Source: Zunongwangia endophytica (GTDB lineage Bacteria > Bacteroidota > Bacteroidia > Flavobacteriales > Flavobacteriaceae). From it: a stretch of DNA of 64,000 nucleotides. The position numbers and the translations under genes were made by a program. Below are positions 9,202 to 18,743 of this stretch, piece after piece. The stretch is taken from positions 1,681,501 to 1,745,500 of the forward strand of contig NZ_JAUFPZ010000002.1 in the NCBI RefSeq assembly GCF_030409505.1, read 5' to 3'. How positions within the stretch are numbered: position 1 is the first letter of the stretch; the number at the start of each line of letters is the position of its first letter. The notes under the pieces were generated by a model that did not search any database, was not told the origin of the DNA, and was given only the letters and a program-made list of their open reading frames with translations.

Positions 9202-10381
9202 AGATTTTTTAAAATATCAGGCGCAAACTACGCCCCACCCTTTAGGATTAGAAGTTGTAAAAGCTGAAGGTTCTTACATTTTCACTTCAGACGGACAAAA
9301 ACATTTGGATTTTGTCGCAGGTGTTTCCGCGACAAGTTTGGGTCACTGCCATCCTGAAGTCATTAAAGCGATAAAAGAACAAGCCGACAAATATTTGCAC
9401 GTGATGGTTTACGGTGAATATTCACAAGGTCCTGCGGTAGCATTCTCAAAGTTACTTGCCGATAATCTACCGCAGCCTTTGAAAAAAGTTTATCTGGTAA
9501 ACTCTGGGACCGAAGCTATCGAAGGCTCCCTAAAACTTGCAAGGAGAGCAACAGGGAGAACTCAATTAATTGCAGCCAAGAGTGCTTACCACGGTAACAC
9601 CATGGGATCGCTTAGCTTGATGAATTTTGAAGAGCGCCAGAAACCATTTAGACCTTTAGTGGGAGATATCGACTTTATTGAATTTAACAATGAGGAAGAT
9701 TTAAACGAAATTACAGAAAAAACAGCCGCTGTTGTTTTAGAAACCATTCAAGGAGGCGGCGGATTTATTCAACCAAAAGATCAATATCTAAAAAAGGTAA
9801 AAGCACGATGTGAAGAGGTTGGTGCGTTATTGATTTTGGATGAAATTCAGCCCGGTTTTGGCAGAACGGGAAAATTATTCGGATTCGAAAATTACGACGT
9901 TGTTCCAGATATCATGGCGATTGGTAAAGGAATGGGCGGTGGTTTACCTGTAGGCGCTTTTGTAGCTTCAGAAAAATTGATGGATTTACTTTCAGACAAT
10001 CCAAAAATGGGACATATCACAACATTCGGCGGTAATCCACTTATTGCAGCGGCCTGTCATGCCACGCTAAAAACAATTTTGGAAACTGAATTAATGGCAG
10101 CAACGCTAGAGAAAGAAAAACGCTTCAGAAAATTGCTGGTTCATCCTTTAATTTCAGAAGTAAGAGGAAAAGGATTAATGCTCGCGGCTATCGTTAAATC
10201 TGAAGAAATTGTCAATCAAATCATCTTAAATTGTAAAGAAAAAGGACTTATTTTATTCTGGCTATTATTCGAGAAAAAGGCACTTAGAATTACCCCGCCA
10301 CTAACGATTTCTATGGAAGAAATTGAAGAAGGATGTGGCATTATAATTGAAGCTCTAAATCAAATAGAAACTAAAGCTTAA
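9194..10381 (+). CDS. Class III (acetylornithine/ornithine type) PLP aminotransferase
   Basis: A 395-residue fold-type I aminotransferase of the ArgD/OAT family. Visible motifs: VNSGTEAIEGSLKLAR (about residue 101), the ILDEIQPGFGRTGK motif near 216, the PLP-Lys in IAIGKGMGGGLPVGA near 244, and ITTFGGNPL near 276. It starts with TTG at 9194, overlapping the stop of the OstA-like gene; there is no ATG close by and the N-terminus aligns with the family from this codon. The exact substrate cannot be read from sequence: the window holds no arginine genes, so acetylornithine is not supported by context. Translational coupling to the OstA-like gene is likely but may be only positional. Confidence 0.9.
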   Translation: MNKDFLKYQAQTTPHPLGLEVVKAEGSYIFTSDGQKHLDFVAGVSATSLGHCHPEVIKAIKEQADKYLHVMVYGEYSQGPAVAFSKLLADNLPQPLKKVYLVNSGTEAIEGSLKLARRATGRTQLIAAKSAYHGNTMGSLSLMNFEERQKPFRPLVGDIDFIEFNNEEDLNEITEKTAAVVLETIQGGGGFIQPKDQYLKKVKARCEEVGALLILDEIQPGFGRTGKLFGFENYDVVPDIMAIGKGMGGGLPVGAFVASEKLMDLLSDNPKMGHITTFGGNPLIAAACHATLKTILETELMAATLEKEKRFRKLLVHPLISEVRGKGLMLAAIVKSEEIVNQIILNCKEKGLILFWLLFEKKALRITPPLTISMEEIEEGCGIIIEALNQIETKA

Positions 10382-10480
10382 GTTGTTGATTACTTTGTTA
10401 ACAACAATTGAAGCGTCTACACCTCTAAGTTGAATCCTTTTTTAACTTTAGTAATGTAGGAATCCCGTAACAACTTGCTT

Positions 10481-11878
10481 ATGCAGTTAAGTCATAACGA
10501 AGATAACAATTTCTCACTTTCGCGTTTCGAATCGATGCTGAAGACAAATGATGTGCTGTTCTTCGATTCAAACGAATTTGAAAATATTATTCATCATTAT
10601 TTAGAAATAGGAAAGATTAACCTGGCGAAGAAAGCAGTTAAGTTGGGACTTTCGCAACATCCGTCTTCGATAAACCTAAAACTTCTTAAAGTAGAAATTC
10701 TGGTTTTTGAAGATAAATTAGATTTAGCAGATGGACTTTTAGCTGAAGTTCAGGATTTAGAAGCAAACAACGAAGAGGTTTATATACAAAAAGCACAAAT
10801 CTTTTCAAAAAGAGATGAGCACCAAAAAGCAATCAATGTTTTGGAGCTTGCACTTGAAGTTACTGAAGATCTAGCTGAAATCTATTCCATGATTGGTATG
10901 GAGTATTTATTTCTTGAAGATTTTCAGAACGCAAAGATCAATTTCATGAATTGTTTAGAAGCCGATGAAGAAGACTATTCGGCACTTTACAATGTGATGT
11001 ATTGTTTCGATTTTCTTGGAGAAAATGAAGAAGCTATAGAATACCTTAATATGTATTTGGATAAAAATCCATATTGTGAAGTAGCATGGCATCAGGTAGG
11101 TAAGCAATATTTCGATTTAAAAGATTATAAAAAAGCGTTAGCTGCTTTTGATTTTGCGATCATTAGTGATGAGTTTTTTATTGGTGCATATCTGGAAAAA
11201 GGGAAGGTTTTAGAAAAACTAGAGCGCTATCTTGAGGCGATCGAAAGCTATAATGTAACTTTAGAACTAGACGACCCAACTTCTTTCGCATACCTTAGAA
11301 TAGGAAAATGTTTTGAAAAATTAGGTAATGACAAACTTGCCATCGCTAATTACGAAAAAACGGTACATGAAGATCCTCTTTTAGACAAAGGATGGATTGC
11401 GATTACCGATTTTTATATCAAAAAGAAGAATTTCAAAAAAGCATTATACTACATCAATAAAGCGATAAATATTGATGAAGAAAATGTGTTGTACTGGAAA
11501 CGTTATGCAAGAATCAATAATCGCCTAAATTTTAATAGAGAAGCTGAAAGAGGCTATCGGAAAAGTTTAGATTTAGGAAATTATGAACTTGAAACATGGA
11601 TACGAAGATGCGATATTCTTATCAAACTTGCAGAATGGGAATCGGCAGTTCAAAATCTTTTACAGGCAAACGAATTTTATCCCGGAATAGCGGAGATAGA
11701 ATACCGTTTAAGCGGTCTATATTTTATGCTGAATAACGCCGAACTTGCTTACAAACACCTTGAAAGTGGACTTAAAGCCGACTCGGAATATTATATCATT
11801 ATAGAAGAACTTTTTCCTGATATCTTTAAACGCAAAAGTGTTAAACAATTAATAGATTCTTACCAAAAGCCTTCATAG
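10481..11878 (+). CDS. Tetratricopeptide repeat protein
   Basis: A 465-residue soluble protein built almost entirely of TPR helices, with no signal peptide. Repeats are clear in the middle, such as YSMIGMEYLFLEDFQNAK, WHQVGKQYFDLKDYKKALAA and YLRIGKCFEKLGNDKLAIAN. At least nine units can be counted by eye. The start is taken as ATG at 10481; an in-frame TTG at 10475 would add two residues. A weak -7-like TAACTTTA lies at about 10443-10450. TPRs mediate protein contacts; no partner is shown. It sits upstream of the DUF368 pair, which has its own promoter. Confidence 0.88.
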   Translation: MQLSHNEDNNFSLSRFESMLKTNDVLFFDSNEFENIIHHYLEIGKINLAKKAVKLGLSQHPSSINLKLLKVEILVFEDKLDLADGLLAEVQDLEANNEEVYIQKAQIFSKRDEHQKAINVLELALEVTEDLAEIYSMIGMEYLFLEDFQNAKINFMNCLEADEEDYSALYNVMYCFDFLGENEEAIEYLNMYLDKNPYCEVAWHQVGKQYFDLKDYKKALAAFDFAIISDEFFIGAYLEKGKVLEKLERYLEAIESYNVTLELDDPTSFAYLRIGKCFEKLGNDKLAIANYEKTVHEDPLLDKGWIAITDFYIKKKNFKKALYYINKAINIDEENVLYWKRYARINNRLNFNREAERGYRKSLDLGNYELETWIRRCDILIKLAEWESAVQNLLQANEFYPGIAEIEYRLSGLYFMLNNAELAYKHLESGLKADSEYYIIIEELFPDIFKRKSVKQLIDSYQKPS

Positions 11879-11886
11879 TAATTTCC

Positions 11887-11894
11887 TAACTTTG
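11887..11894 (+). promoter_or_regulatory. -7 box for the DUF368 pair and aroE
   Basis: TAACTTTG, an exact TAnnTTTG match, 21 bases before the ATG at 11916. It begins just after the TPR gene ends, so the three downstream genes can be transcribed separately. Confidence 0.6.
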
Positions 11895-11915
11895 GCCAAA
11901 TCTAATTTTTAGGAT

Positions 11916-12860
11916 ATGCAAAGAAGCTTTAAGGAATATTTAAGCGTCACATTAAAAGGTATGGCCATGGGTGCCGCTGATGTTGTACCAGGAGTTTCTG
12001 GTGGAACTATTGCTTTTATTTCAGGAATATATGAAGAACTGATCAATACCATAAGCGGAGTTGATCTTTCTCTTTTAAAGACCTGGAAAAATGAAGGTTT
12101 TAAAGCAATGTGGAATCAGCTGAATGGTGGATTTATCGTTTCTTTGTTCCTGGGAATCTTAATTAGTGTTTTTACTGTAATGCGATTGGCTAATTATTTA
12201 TTAGACAATCATCCAGTACTAATTTGGTCCTTCTTCTTTGGTCTTGTTCTGGCGAGTATTTGGTATGTTGGTAAACAAATTCCCAATTGGAATTATAAAA
12301 TAGTGCTAGCCGTTGTCATTGGTGCTGGGGTAGCCTTATATGTTACTTCGCTACCTCCTATGGGAAGTTCAGAAAGTACTTTTTTCATGTTTATTGCGGG
12401 AGCAATTGCTGTCTGCGCCATGATTTTACCAGGAATATCGGGTGCCTTTATATTAGTATTACTTGGTGCTTATCGCCCGGTAACCGATGCTGCACATAAC
12501 TTCGATATTAAAACCTTAGCAATAGTTGGCGTTGGTGCCATCTTTGGTTTGCTTAGTTTTTCTAAAATATTAAAATGGTTATTTACTAATTATACTAGTT
12601 TAACCTTAGCTGTATTAACTGGTTTTATAGCAGGATCTCTCAATAAGATATGGCCTTGGAAAAAAGTACTAGAAGTTGCACGTTTTAATGATAAAGAAAT
12701 TCCGGTTAGCGAAACTTCAGTTTTACCTTGGAACTTCGAAGGAGATCCTCAACTGCTTTTTTCAATCGTACTGATGTTGGCAGGATTTGGACTCATTTTT
12801 CTTCTGGAAAGTTTAGCAGGCAATAGCAACAAACCTGAAGAGGCTAATGCAACAAACTAG
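11916..12860 (+). CDS. DUF368 family polyprenyl-phosphate transporter (copy 1)
   Basis: A 314-residue polytopic membrane protein. The family signature GMAMGAADVVPGVSGGTIAFI lies at residues 15-35 and a second, inverted-repeat-like signature MILPGISGAFILVLLGAY near 169. About eight hydrophobic segments are visible. DUF368 proteins (PopT group) are reported to recycle undecaprenyl phosphate across the inner membrane for cell-wall and surface-polymer synthesis; assigning this function here is by family only. The gene overlaps the second copy by 14 bases in another frame, so the two must be co-transcribed and are probably translationally coupled. Confidence 0.9.
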   Translation: MQRSFKEYLSVTLKGMAMGAADVVPGVSGGTIAFISGIYEELINTISGVDLSLLKTWKNEGFKAMWNQLNGGFIVSLFLGILISVFTVMRLANYLLDNHPVLIWSFFFGLVLASIWYVGKQIPNWNYKIVLAVVIGAGVALYVTSLPPMGSSESTFFMFIAGAIAVCAMILPGISGAFILVLLGAYRPVTDAAHNFDIKTLAIVGVGAIFGLLSFSKILKWLFTNYTSLTLAVLTGFIAGSLNKIWPWKKVLEVARFNDKEIPVSETSVLPWNFEGDPQLLFSIVLMLAGFGLIFLLESLAGNSNKPEEANATN

Positions 12861-13866
12861 AACCTTAACAGATAAATTTTTCCTTATTTTAAAAGGATTA
12901 GCCATGGGTGCCGCAAACAAGGTTCCCGGGGTATCTGGTGGTGTTGTAGCTTTTGTAGCAGGATTCTATGAAGAGTTCATTTATTCCCTTCAAAAAATTA
13001 ATCTCAAAGCTGGTAAATTATTAATTGCCGGTAGATTCCGTAGCTTTTATCATTATATCAATGGTAAATTTTTGGGCTTGCTTATCTTGGGTATGCTCAT
13101 TAGCTATTTTAGTGTATCCAAGCTATTAGATTACCTTATTGTTCACTACGAACTTTATGTATGGTCAGCTTTCTTCGGAATGATTATCGGTTCTATTTAC
13201 TACATCAGTAAAGATTTTGATGAGTGGAGCCGCCGTAGTATTCTATTTGTAATGCTAGGGATCTTTCTGGGTGTTGCAATTAGCATGTTAGAACCTGCTA
13301 AGCAAAACGATAATTTATGGTTTGTATTTTTCTGCGGAATGATTGGCGTTTCGGGAATGACGCTTCCGGGATTATCTGGCTCGTTTATACTTATCTTATT
13401 AGGTAATTATGTATTGTTGCTAGTAGATTCAGTCAACGCGCTTTATGATACACTTGCAGATATCATTAGTTTAGATTTCAGCTTTGTTTCTGATGAAGCT
13501 CGCATGCATCTTCTACAAGTTATGATCACCTTCGCCGCCGGCTCTTTGGCGGGATTGGTATCACTTTCCCATCTTTTAGGATATGTTCTAAAAAAATACA
13601 AGAAAGATACTTTTGCCACCATCATCGGCTTTATTACCGGGTCTTTAGGTGTAGTATGGCCGTGGAAAGATAAAATATACAAAGTAAATAAAAACGGTAA
13701 CTTTTTAAAAGATAGTCACGGCGACAAAATTGTAGATAACTATAACCGTTACTTACCAGATTTTGAGCATTTAGATACTTATATCGCTATGTTCTTTATT
13801 CTAGTAGGTATTTTTATAGTATTGGGATTGGCACTTTATGAGAAAAGAGCGCAAGCAAAAAAATAG
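12847..13866 (+). CDS. DUF368 family polyprenyl-phosphate transporter (copy 2)
   Basis: A 339-residue paralogue of the preceding gene with the same paired signatures: GLAMGAANKVPGVSGGVVAF near residue 17 and MTLPGLSGSFILILLGNY near 172. Note ANKVPG replaces ADVVPG, an acidic-to-basic swing (Asp to Asn, Val to Lys) in the first signature. The loop around residues 195-220 and the region near 280-305 are longer and more charged than in copy 1. The two copies could form a heterodimer or serve different lipids, which is inference. aroE follows after 6 bases. Confidence 0.9.
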   Translation: MQQTRTLTDKFFLILKGLAMGAANKVPGVSGGVVAFVAGFYEEFIYSLQKINLKAGKLLIAGRFRSFYHYINGKFLGLLILGMLISYFSVSKLLDYLIVHYELYVWSAFFGMIIGSIYYISKDFDEWSRRSILFVMLGIFLGVAISMLEPAKQNDNLWFVFFCGMIGVSGMTLPGLSGSFILILLGNYVLLLVDSVNALYDTLADIISLDFSFVSDEARMHLLQVMITFAAGSLAGLVSLSHLLGYVLKKYKKDTFATIIGFITGSLGVVWPWKDKIYKVNKNGNFLKDSHGDKIVDNYNRYLPDFEHLDTYIAMFFILVGIFIVLGLALYEKRAQAKK

Positions 13867-13872
13867 TGAAAA

Positions 13873-14604
13873 ATGAGAAAATTCGGACTTTTAGGTAGAA
13901 ATATAGATTATTCATTCTCAAAAAAATACTTCAATGATAAATTTGAAAATGAAAAAATTGATGCTGAATACGTCAATTTTGATATTCCAAAAATTGAAGA
14001 CTTCGCATTAATCATCACCAAAAATCCTCGCTTATCGGGTATGAATGTTACTATTCCTTATAAAATGGAAGTAGTAAAATATTTAGATGAACTTTCCGAA
14101 GATGCTAAAGAAATTAAAGCGGTAAATGTCATTAAATTTGAAGAAGCTAGTAAATTGGTTGGGCATAATACCGATTTTATAGGTTTTAGAGATGCTTTAT
14201 CTCCTCATTTAAGACCTCAACATACGCATGCTTTAATTCTTGGAACCGGTGGTGCTTCCAAAGCAGTAGCTTATGCATTAAAAACACTAGGAATTTCATA
14301 CAATTTCGTCTCTAGAATTCCCGATGAAGATCAATTTTCTTACAGCGATTTAACTGAAGCCGTTATTCAGAAGTATTCTCTAATTATTAATACTACGCCG
14401 TTAGGTACATTTCCTGATACCGATAAATCTCCGAATATACCTTACAAGTACATCGGGAAGAATCATCTGGTATTCGATTTAATTTATAATCCGGCAGAAA
14501 CCAGTTTTATGAAGCAGAGTAAAGAAAATGGAGCTGAAGCTATTAATGGAAAGAAAATGCTGGAACTTCAGGCTGAAGCTGCCTGGTCTATTTGGAATTC
14601 TTAA
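13873..14604 (+). CDS. aroE: Shikimate dehydrogenase
   Basis: Reduces 3-dehydroshikimate to shikimate with NADPH in the chorismate pathway. The 243-residue protein has the substrate site LLGRNIDYSFSKKYFN at the start, GMNVTIPYK near residue 56 with the catalytic Lys, GHNTDFIGF near 97, and the nucleotide loop LGTGGASKAVAY near 121. It is a little shorter than E. coli AroE (272) but all key motifs are present. It lies 6 bases behind the second DUF368 gene, so it is in the same operon; a direct functional link is not obvious. Confidence 0.95.
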   Translation: MRKFGLLGRNIDYSFSKKYFNDKFENEKIDAEYVNFDIPKIEDFALIITKNPRLSGMNVTIPYKMEVVKYLDELSEDAKEIKAVNVIKFEEASKLVGHNTDFIGFRDALSPHLRPQHTHALILGTGGASKAVAYALKTLGISYNFVSRIPDEDQFSYSDLTEAVIQKYSLIINTTPLGTFPDTDKSPNIPYKYIGKNHLVFDLIYNPAETSFMKQSKENGAEAINGKKMLELQAEAAWSIWNS

Positions 14605-14652
14605 TAATTCTATCAAAAACCGGCTTATTTTCTCATAAAAAATTTCGTTTCC

Positions 14653-14683
14653 TTGCCCAAGTTTAGTGTAGTTGTTATCTTTC
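14653..14683 (+). promoter_or_regulatory. Possible promoter of the DUF349 gene
   Basis: TTG at 14653-14655, a 20-base spacer, then TATCTTTC at 14676-14683, one mismatch from TAnnTTTG. Spacing suits the Bacteroidota -33/-7 pattern. Confidence 0.45.
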
Positions 14684-14722
14684 AGCTTTAATAACTAGTA
14701 CCGAACTTTAACATTGAAAGAT

Positions 14723-16804
14723 ATGTCTCAATCAGAAAACGAAAATAAGAAAGAAGAACTTTCCAAAAAAGAAAATCCTGAAAACACTGAAGTAACTCAG
14801 TCTCAAGATATTTCTTCGGAAAGTAAAAAAGAAGAGAAGAAGGTAGAAGAATCTTTTTCGGAAGAGGTTGAGAATCCAGAGGCTGCAAATGAAGAGCTGG
14901 AAGAAGCTATGGTAGCCGAATCTACTTTTGTTCAGGATACTGAAAATAATAAAGTTACAAACGCTGAGGATAAAAATGACGATGATGATGAACATGAAGA
15001 TGCCATCATCGAAGAACATAAAAAAGGAGTAGACGATTCTCTTGCAGAAGATAGCGAAGACGAGAGCGCTACAGAACGTCACACCATCCCAAAGAAAGAT
15101 TATCACTCGATGAGTAATGAGCAACTAGCCGACGAGCTTGAGCGATTACTCAAAAACGAGAAGGTACAAGCCATCAAAGATCATGTAATCGAAATTAGAG
15201 CAGAATTTAATGCTAAATTTGATGAAGAATTTGAAGAGAAAAAAGAAGATTTTCTTGCCGATGGCGGTAATATCATAGACTTCCACTACTCTACTCCGCT
15301 TAAAAATAGATTCAATTCGCTTTATTTTGATTATCGCGAGAAGAGAAATAAATACTATCAACAACTAAAACAAGATCTAAACGCCAACCTAAATAAGCGT
15401 TTAGAAATTATTGAAGAATTAAAGGGAATTATTAATGTTGAAGAAAATATCAATACGACCTACAATCACTTCAAAGCAATCCAGGATCAATGGCGTACTG
15501 CAGGACCGATTCCGCGTGATAAGTACAACAATGTTTGGAATACGTACCACCATCATGTAGAGAATTTCTATGATTTTCTTCACCTAAATCGAGAATTTAG
15601 GGATATGGACTTTAAGCACAATCTCGATCAAAAACTTAAGGTTATCGATCGTGCTGAAGAATTAGCGCAAGAGCAGGACATTAGCCGTGCATTTAGAGAA
15701 TTGCAAATGCTCCACAAAATGTGGAAAGAAGAGTTGGGTCCCGTTGCAAAAGAATATCGTGATGAAATTTGGGAGCGATTTAGCAATGCTACTAAAATAA
15801 TACATGACCGCCGCCAAGAATATTTTGAAAATCTTGATAAAGAATTTGACAAAAACTGGGAAAAGAAGCAAATCATAATCGAAAAAATCCGAGAGATTGC
15901 AGAGCAGGATATAAGCAGTCATAATAAATGGCAGCAAAAGATTAAAGAAATTGAAGCGCTACGCGAAGAATTCTTTAAAGCCGGTAAAGTTCCGAGAAAC
16001 AAAAACGAAGAAACCTGGAAAGATTTTAAAGAAACCGTTAGACGTTTTAATCGCAAAAAGAATGCGTTCTATAAAAATCTTAAGAATGAGCAATACGAAA
16101 ATCTTGAAAAGAAAAAAGAGTTAATTCAAATTGCTGAAGAGAATAAGGATAGTGACGATTTTAAAACCGTTACACCATTAATGAAGAAGATACAGACCGA
16201 TTGGAAGAAGATTGGTCACGTTCCTAGGAAAGATAGCGATAAAGTCTGGAAGCAATTTAAAGCAGCTTGTAACTATTACTTTGATCGACTAAACGAAAAC
16301 CGTAGTGAGGAGAACAAAGAAGAGATGGAAGCTTTTGGTAACAAAAAGGAGCTTTTAGAAAAAATAAAAACTTACGAGTTCGCCGGAAATAAAGAAGAAG
16401 ATCTAGAAAAGATAAAATCTTTTATTGCTGAATGGAAAACTTACGGCCGCGTACCTTATAATAAACGCTTTATTGAAGGGAAATTTAATAAGTCGCTAGA
16501 TCAACTATTTAAGAAATTGGATATTAATCGTACTAAAGCCGAAATGCTGAAATATGAAAACAAAATCCAATCGCTTAATGATGCTGATGATGAGAAGAAA
16601 ATTAGAAATGAGCATTTCTTTTTAACTAAGAAAATTGAAGAAACTCAGGCTGAAATTCGCCAATTAGAGAATAATTTACAATTCTTCTCTAATGTAGATG
16701 ATGACAATCCTTTGGTACAAGATGTTCATAAAAATATTAATGATCATAAAGCGCAACTTAAAGTTTGGAGAGAAAAACTTAAAAAAGTAAAATCGCTCTA
16801 TTAA
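14723..16804 (+). CDS. DUF349 domain protein with acidic N-terminal region
   Basis: A 693-residue cytoplasmic protein. Residues 1 to about 115 are very rich in Glu, Asp and Lys and look disordered. The rest is made of five to six DUF349 repeats of about 70 residues, recognised by W-x-x-x-G-x-x-P-R motifs, for example QWRTAGPIPRDKYNNVW, EEFFKAGKVPRNKNEETW and DWKKIGHVPRKDSDKVW, joined by long charged helices. DUF349 repeats have no firm biochemical role that I can name. ATG at 14723 is chosen over the in-frame TTG at 14714. The gene stands alone between its own promoter and a strong terminator. Confidence 0.9.
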   Translation: MSQSENENKKEELSKKENPENTEVTQSQDISSESKKEEKKVEESFSEEVENPEAANEELEEAMVAESTFVQDTENNKVTNAEDKNDDDDEHEDAIIEEHKKGVDDSLAEDSEDESATERHTIPKKDYHSMSNEQLADELERLLKNEKVQAIKDHVIEIRAEFNAKFDEEFEEKKEDFLADGGNIIDFHYSTPLKNRFNSLYFDYREKRNKYYQQLKQDLNANLNKRLEIIEELKGIINVEENINTTYNHFKAIQDQWRTAGPIPRDKYNNVWNTYHHHVENFYDFLHLNREFRDMDFKHNLDQKLKVIDRAEELAQEQDISRAFRELQMLHKMWKEELGPVAKEYRDEIWERFSNATKIIHDRRQEYFENLDKEFDKNWEKKQIIIEKIREIAEQDISSHNKWQQKIKEIEALREEFFKAGKVPRNKNEETWKDFKETVRRFNRKKNAFYKNLKNEQYENLEKKKELIQIAEENKDSDDFKTVTPLMKKIQTDWKKIGHVPRKDSDKVWKQFKAACNYYFDRLNENRSEENKEEMEAFGNKKELLEKIKTYEFAGNKEEDLEKIKSFIAEWKTYGRVPYNKRFIEGKFNKSLDQLFKKLDINRTKAEMLKYENKIQSLNDADDEKKIRNEHFFLTKKIEETQAEIRQLENNLQFFSNVDDDNPLVQDVHKNINDHKAQLKVWREKLKKVKSLY

Positions 16805-16821
16805 AGAATAAAGATAATTTT

Positions 16822-16857
16822 CAAACAAAAAGCCGGCAGTTGCCGGCTTTTTGTTTG
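16822..16857. terminator. Strong bidirectional terminator, DUF349 gene and mazG
   Basis: Perfect 17-bp stem with GCCGGCA core and a two-base GT loop (16839-16840), flanked by A-rich and T-rich arms, between convergent genes. Confidence 0.92.
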
Positions 16858-16914
16858 TATTAATCAGGTTAATTTGACTTCAATATAAAATTGATTCAGA
16901 TTGTAAACTAGATA

Positions 16915-17688
16915 CTATAATTTTTTTGCTTCATTCCAGAACACATCCATTTCAGCTAAAGTCATATCTTTCAATTGCTTTTTATTTTCTTCAGCTTTAC
17001 TTTCTAGATACTGAAAACGCTTAATGAATTTCTTATTGGTACGTTCTAAGGCATTTTCAGGATTTATATTGAGGAATCTGGCATAATTGATCATCGAGAA
17101 CAATACATCTCCAAATTCGGCTTCCATTTTATCTTTATCGACATTGTTTACCTCATCCTGAAACTCTTCCAACTCTTCCTGTACTTTCGCAAATACCTGC
17201 GCTGGATTTTCCCAATCGAATCCGACACCTGAAACTTTATCCTGAATTCTAGTGGCTTTTACCAAAGCCGGCAAAGATCTGGGAACTCCTTCCAAAACAC
17301 TTTTCTTTCCTTCCTTTAGCTTTAAATTTTCCCAGTTTTTCTTTACATCATCCTCATTCTCCACTTTTACATCTCCATAAATATGAGGATGTCTTGAAAT
17401 GAGTTTCTCACAAATTCCATTCGCAACATCGGCAATATCAAAATCCTTAGTTTCGCTTCCAATTTTGGCGTAGAACACAAGATGTAAAAGAACATCACCT
17501 AATTCTTTTCGAACTTCTTCCAGATCGTTATCCAGTATTGCATCTCCCAATTCGTAAGTTTCTTCTATCGTAAGATGCCGTAAACTTTCCATGGTTTGCT
17601 TACGATCCCAAGGACATTTTTCCCTTAGATCGTCCATGATGGTTAATAATCTATCAAATGCTTTTAGTTGTTCTTCTCTGGAATTCAT
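16915..17688 (-). CDS. mazG: Nucleoside triphosphate pyrophosphohydrolase MazG
   Basis: Hydrolyses NTPs or dNTPs to the monophosphate and pyrophosphate, cleaning the nucleotide pool. The 257-residue protein has two MazG modules: the first with CPWDRKQTMESLRHLTIEE and EEVRKELGDVLLHLVF (EExxE and ELGD metal motifs, residues about 25-70), the second with VQEELEEFQDEV and EAEFGDVLFSMINYAR near 185. Length equals the standard two-domain enzyme. A one-mismatch -7 box (TACTTTAG, plus coordinates 17705-17712) lies just upstream. In E. coli MazG is tied to (p)ppGpp levels; any link to the Rel gene here is only suggestive. Confidence 0.95.
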   Translation of the reverse strand: MNSREEQLKAFDRLLTIMDDLREKCPWDRKQTMESLRHLTIEETYELGDAILDNDLEEVRKELGDVLLHLVFYAKIGSETKDFDIADVANGICEKLISRHPHIYGDVKVENEDDVKKNWENLKLKEGKKSVLEGVPRSLPALVKATRIQDKVSGVGFDWENPAQVFAKVQEELEEFQDEVNNVDKDKMEAEFGDVLFSMINYARFLNINPENALERTNKKFIKRFQYLESKAEENKKQLKDMTLAEMDVFWNEAKKL

Positions 17689-17745
17689 TGTAACTTTTTA
17701 AATCTAAAGTACAATTTTAAGAAGATTTAAATAGATACGAACTAA

Positions 17746-18207
17746 TTACTGTCTTTTTAATTTATAGATACAGCCTTCTGTACACCTTGGTGATTTATAA
17801 GTTGGATAGTAAATGATGTAATCTGTATTTATGTTATCCATAGCCCGATATGCCACATTCTCTTGAGATATATCTTCATTTATTGCACAATCAAAGCTCA
17901 AAACTAGCATCTTTATATCGCTATCATCAGGATGATAAACGAGACTGTAATTACCAGTATTGCAGTCGGCAAAACCACCTTCAAAAGTGCCATCCTCTAA
18001 AAATTCTATAGTGTATCCATCACTAACTGACGTCCAAGATGCTTCACCTCCTGAACTAACTTTTTCTTCTATAAGCTTCCATTTCCCAACAATATGGCTT
18101 TGATCGATTGCTGAAACTGGTAGTCCTTCCAATTTTTCTTCCTCATCACTACTGCAAGAAGAAAGACTTAAAAAAATAATTAATAGTCCAAGTAAATAAG
18201 TTTTCAT
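17746..18207 (-). CDS. Small lipocalin-like lipoprotein
   Basis: A 153-residue lipoprotein: signal peptide MKTYLLGLLIIFLSLSSC with the Cys at residue 18 as the lipid anchor. The mature part has IVGKWKLIEEKVSSGG, EFLEDGTFEG and a C-terminal IYKLKR, which is the pattern of Bacteroidota lipocalin-like/DUF5004-type lipoproteins. Several Cys residues (in ADCNTG, FDCAI, RCTEGC) could form disulfides. Function unknown. mazG follows after 57 bases on the same strand. Confidence 0.75.
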   Translation of the reverse strand: MKTYLLGLLIIFLSLSSCSSDEEEKLEGLPVSAIDQSHIVGKWKLIEEKVSSGGEASWTSVSDGYTIEFLEDGTFEGGFADCNTGNYSLVYHPDDSDIKMLVLSFDCAINEDISQENVAYRAMDNINTDYIIYYPTYKSPRCTEGCIYKLKRQ

Positions 18208-18453
18208 AAAAAAAGAGTTTCTATGTAGATCCTAAATAAGCTAAAAGGTTGCGTAAAATATAGTGCAAATATTGAGGTTATGTATGATTAAGCACACTAC
18301 TTTGATAAATCGTCGCGCAATAGATACTATAGCAACCAAATAGTTGCGCTATATAGACAAATATTTGCTATGATAAAATTATTCAATTGAAGAGAAAGCT
18401 AGCTATCCGTTTTGCTATGGAAAGATGATTTCAGTCGGTAATTTAATGTAGAT

Positions 18454-18714
18454 TTATTTAGCGTAAAGATTAAATTTGGGATAAGCAGAAACTGAATAAT
18501 TACTAGAATTGCAAATTTCTTCATATTCTTCTTCGGCTATCAGATCAAAATCCTGAAAATAACTGGAGAAAAGCTCAAGCTCAGCATAAGAATTCAAAAT
18601 AATTACTAGGCTCTCATATTTTGGTAACGGAAAAGAGAATTCGAGTTTGGCCTCTACTCTATCGTGAGTTTCAAGAAATTGTTCGATTCTTTTTATTTTA
18701 TTCGTAGTTACCAT
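18454..18714 (-). CDS. Hypothetical protein, 86 residues
   Basis: No recognised family. A small soluble protein, acidic in its second half (EEEYEEICNS), with a beta-alpha look (KYESLVIILNSYAEL). It has a perfect -7 box (TATTTTTG on the minus strand) at 18744-18751, 29 bases before the ATG, which supports it as a real gene. tRNA-His and its terminator lie upstream on the same strand, so it is transcribed separately from them. Confidence 0.6.
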   Translation of the reverse strand: MVTTNKIKRIEQFLETHDRVEAKLEFSFPLPKYESLVIILNSYAELELFSSYFQDFDLIAEEEYEEICNSSNYSVSAYPKFNLYAK

Positions 18715-18743
18715 AGCGGAGTTAAGTAAACTAAAATGCGGTG

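Noticed and set aside
14732..15124. 130-residue minus-strand open frame with hydrophobic, Phe-rich translation
   Set aside because: It is the complement of the acidic Glu/Lys-rich start of the DUF349 gene; GAA and AAA codons read as TTC and TTT on the other strand.
18315..18356. Inverted repeat GCGCAA/TTGCGC upstream of the lipocalin-like lipoprotein
   Set aside because: Six-base arms separated by 23 bases in AT-rich DNA; too weak to call a regulatory site.
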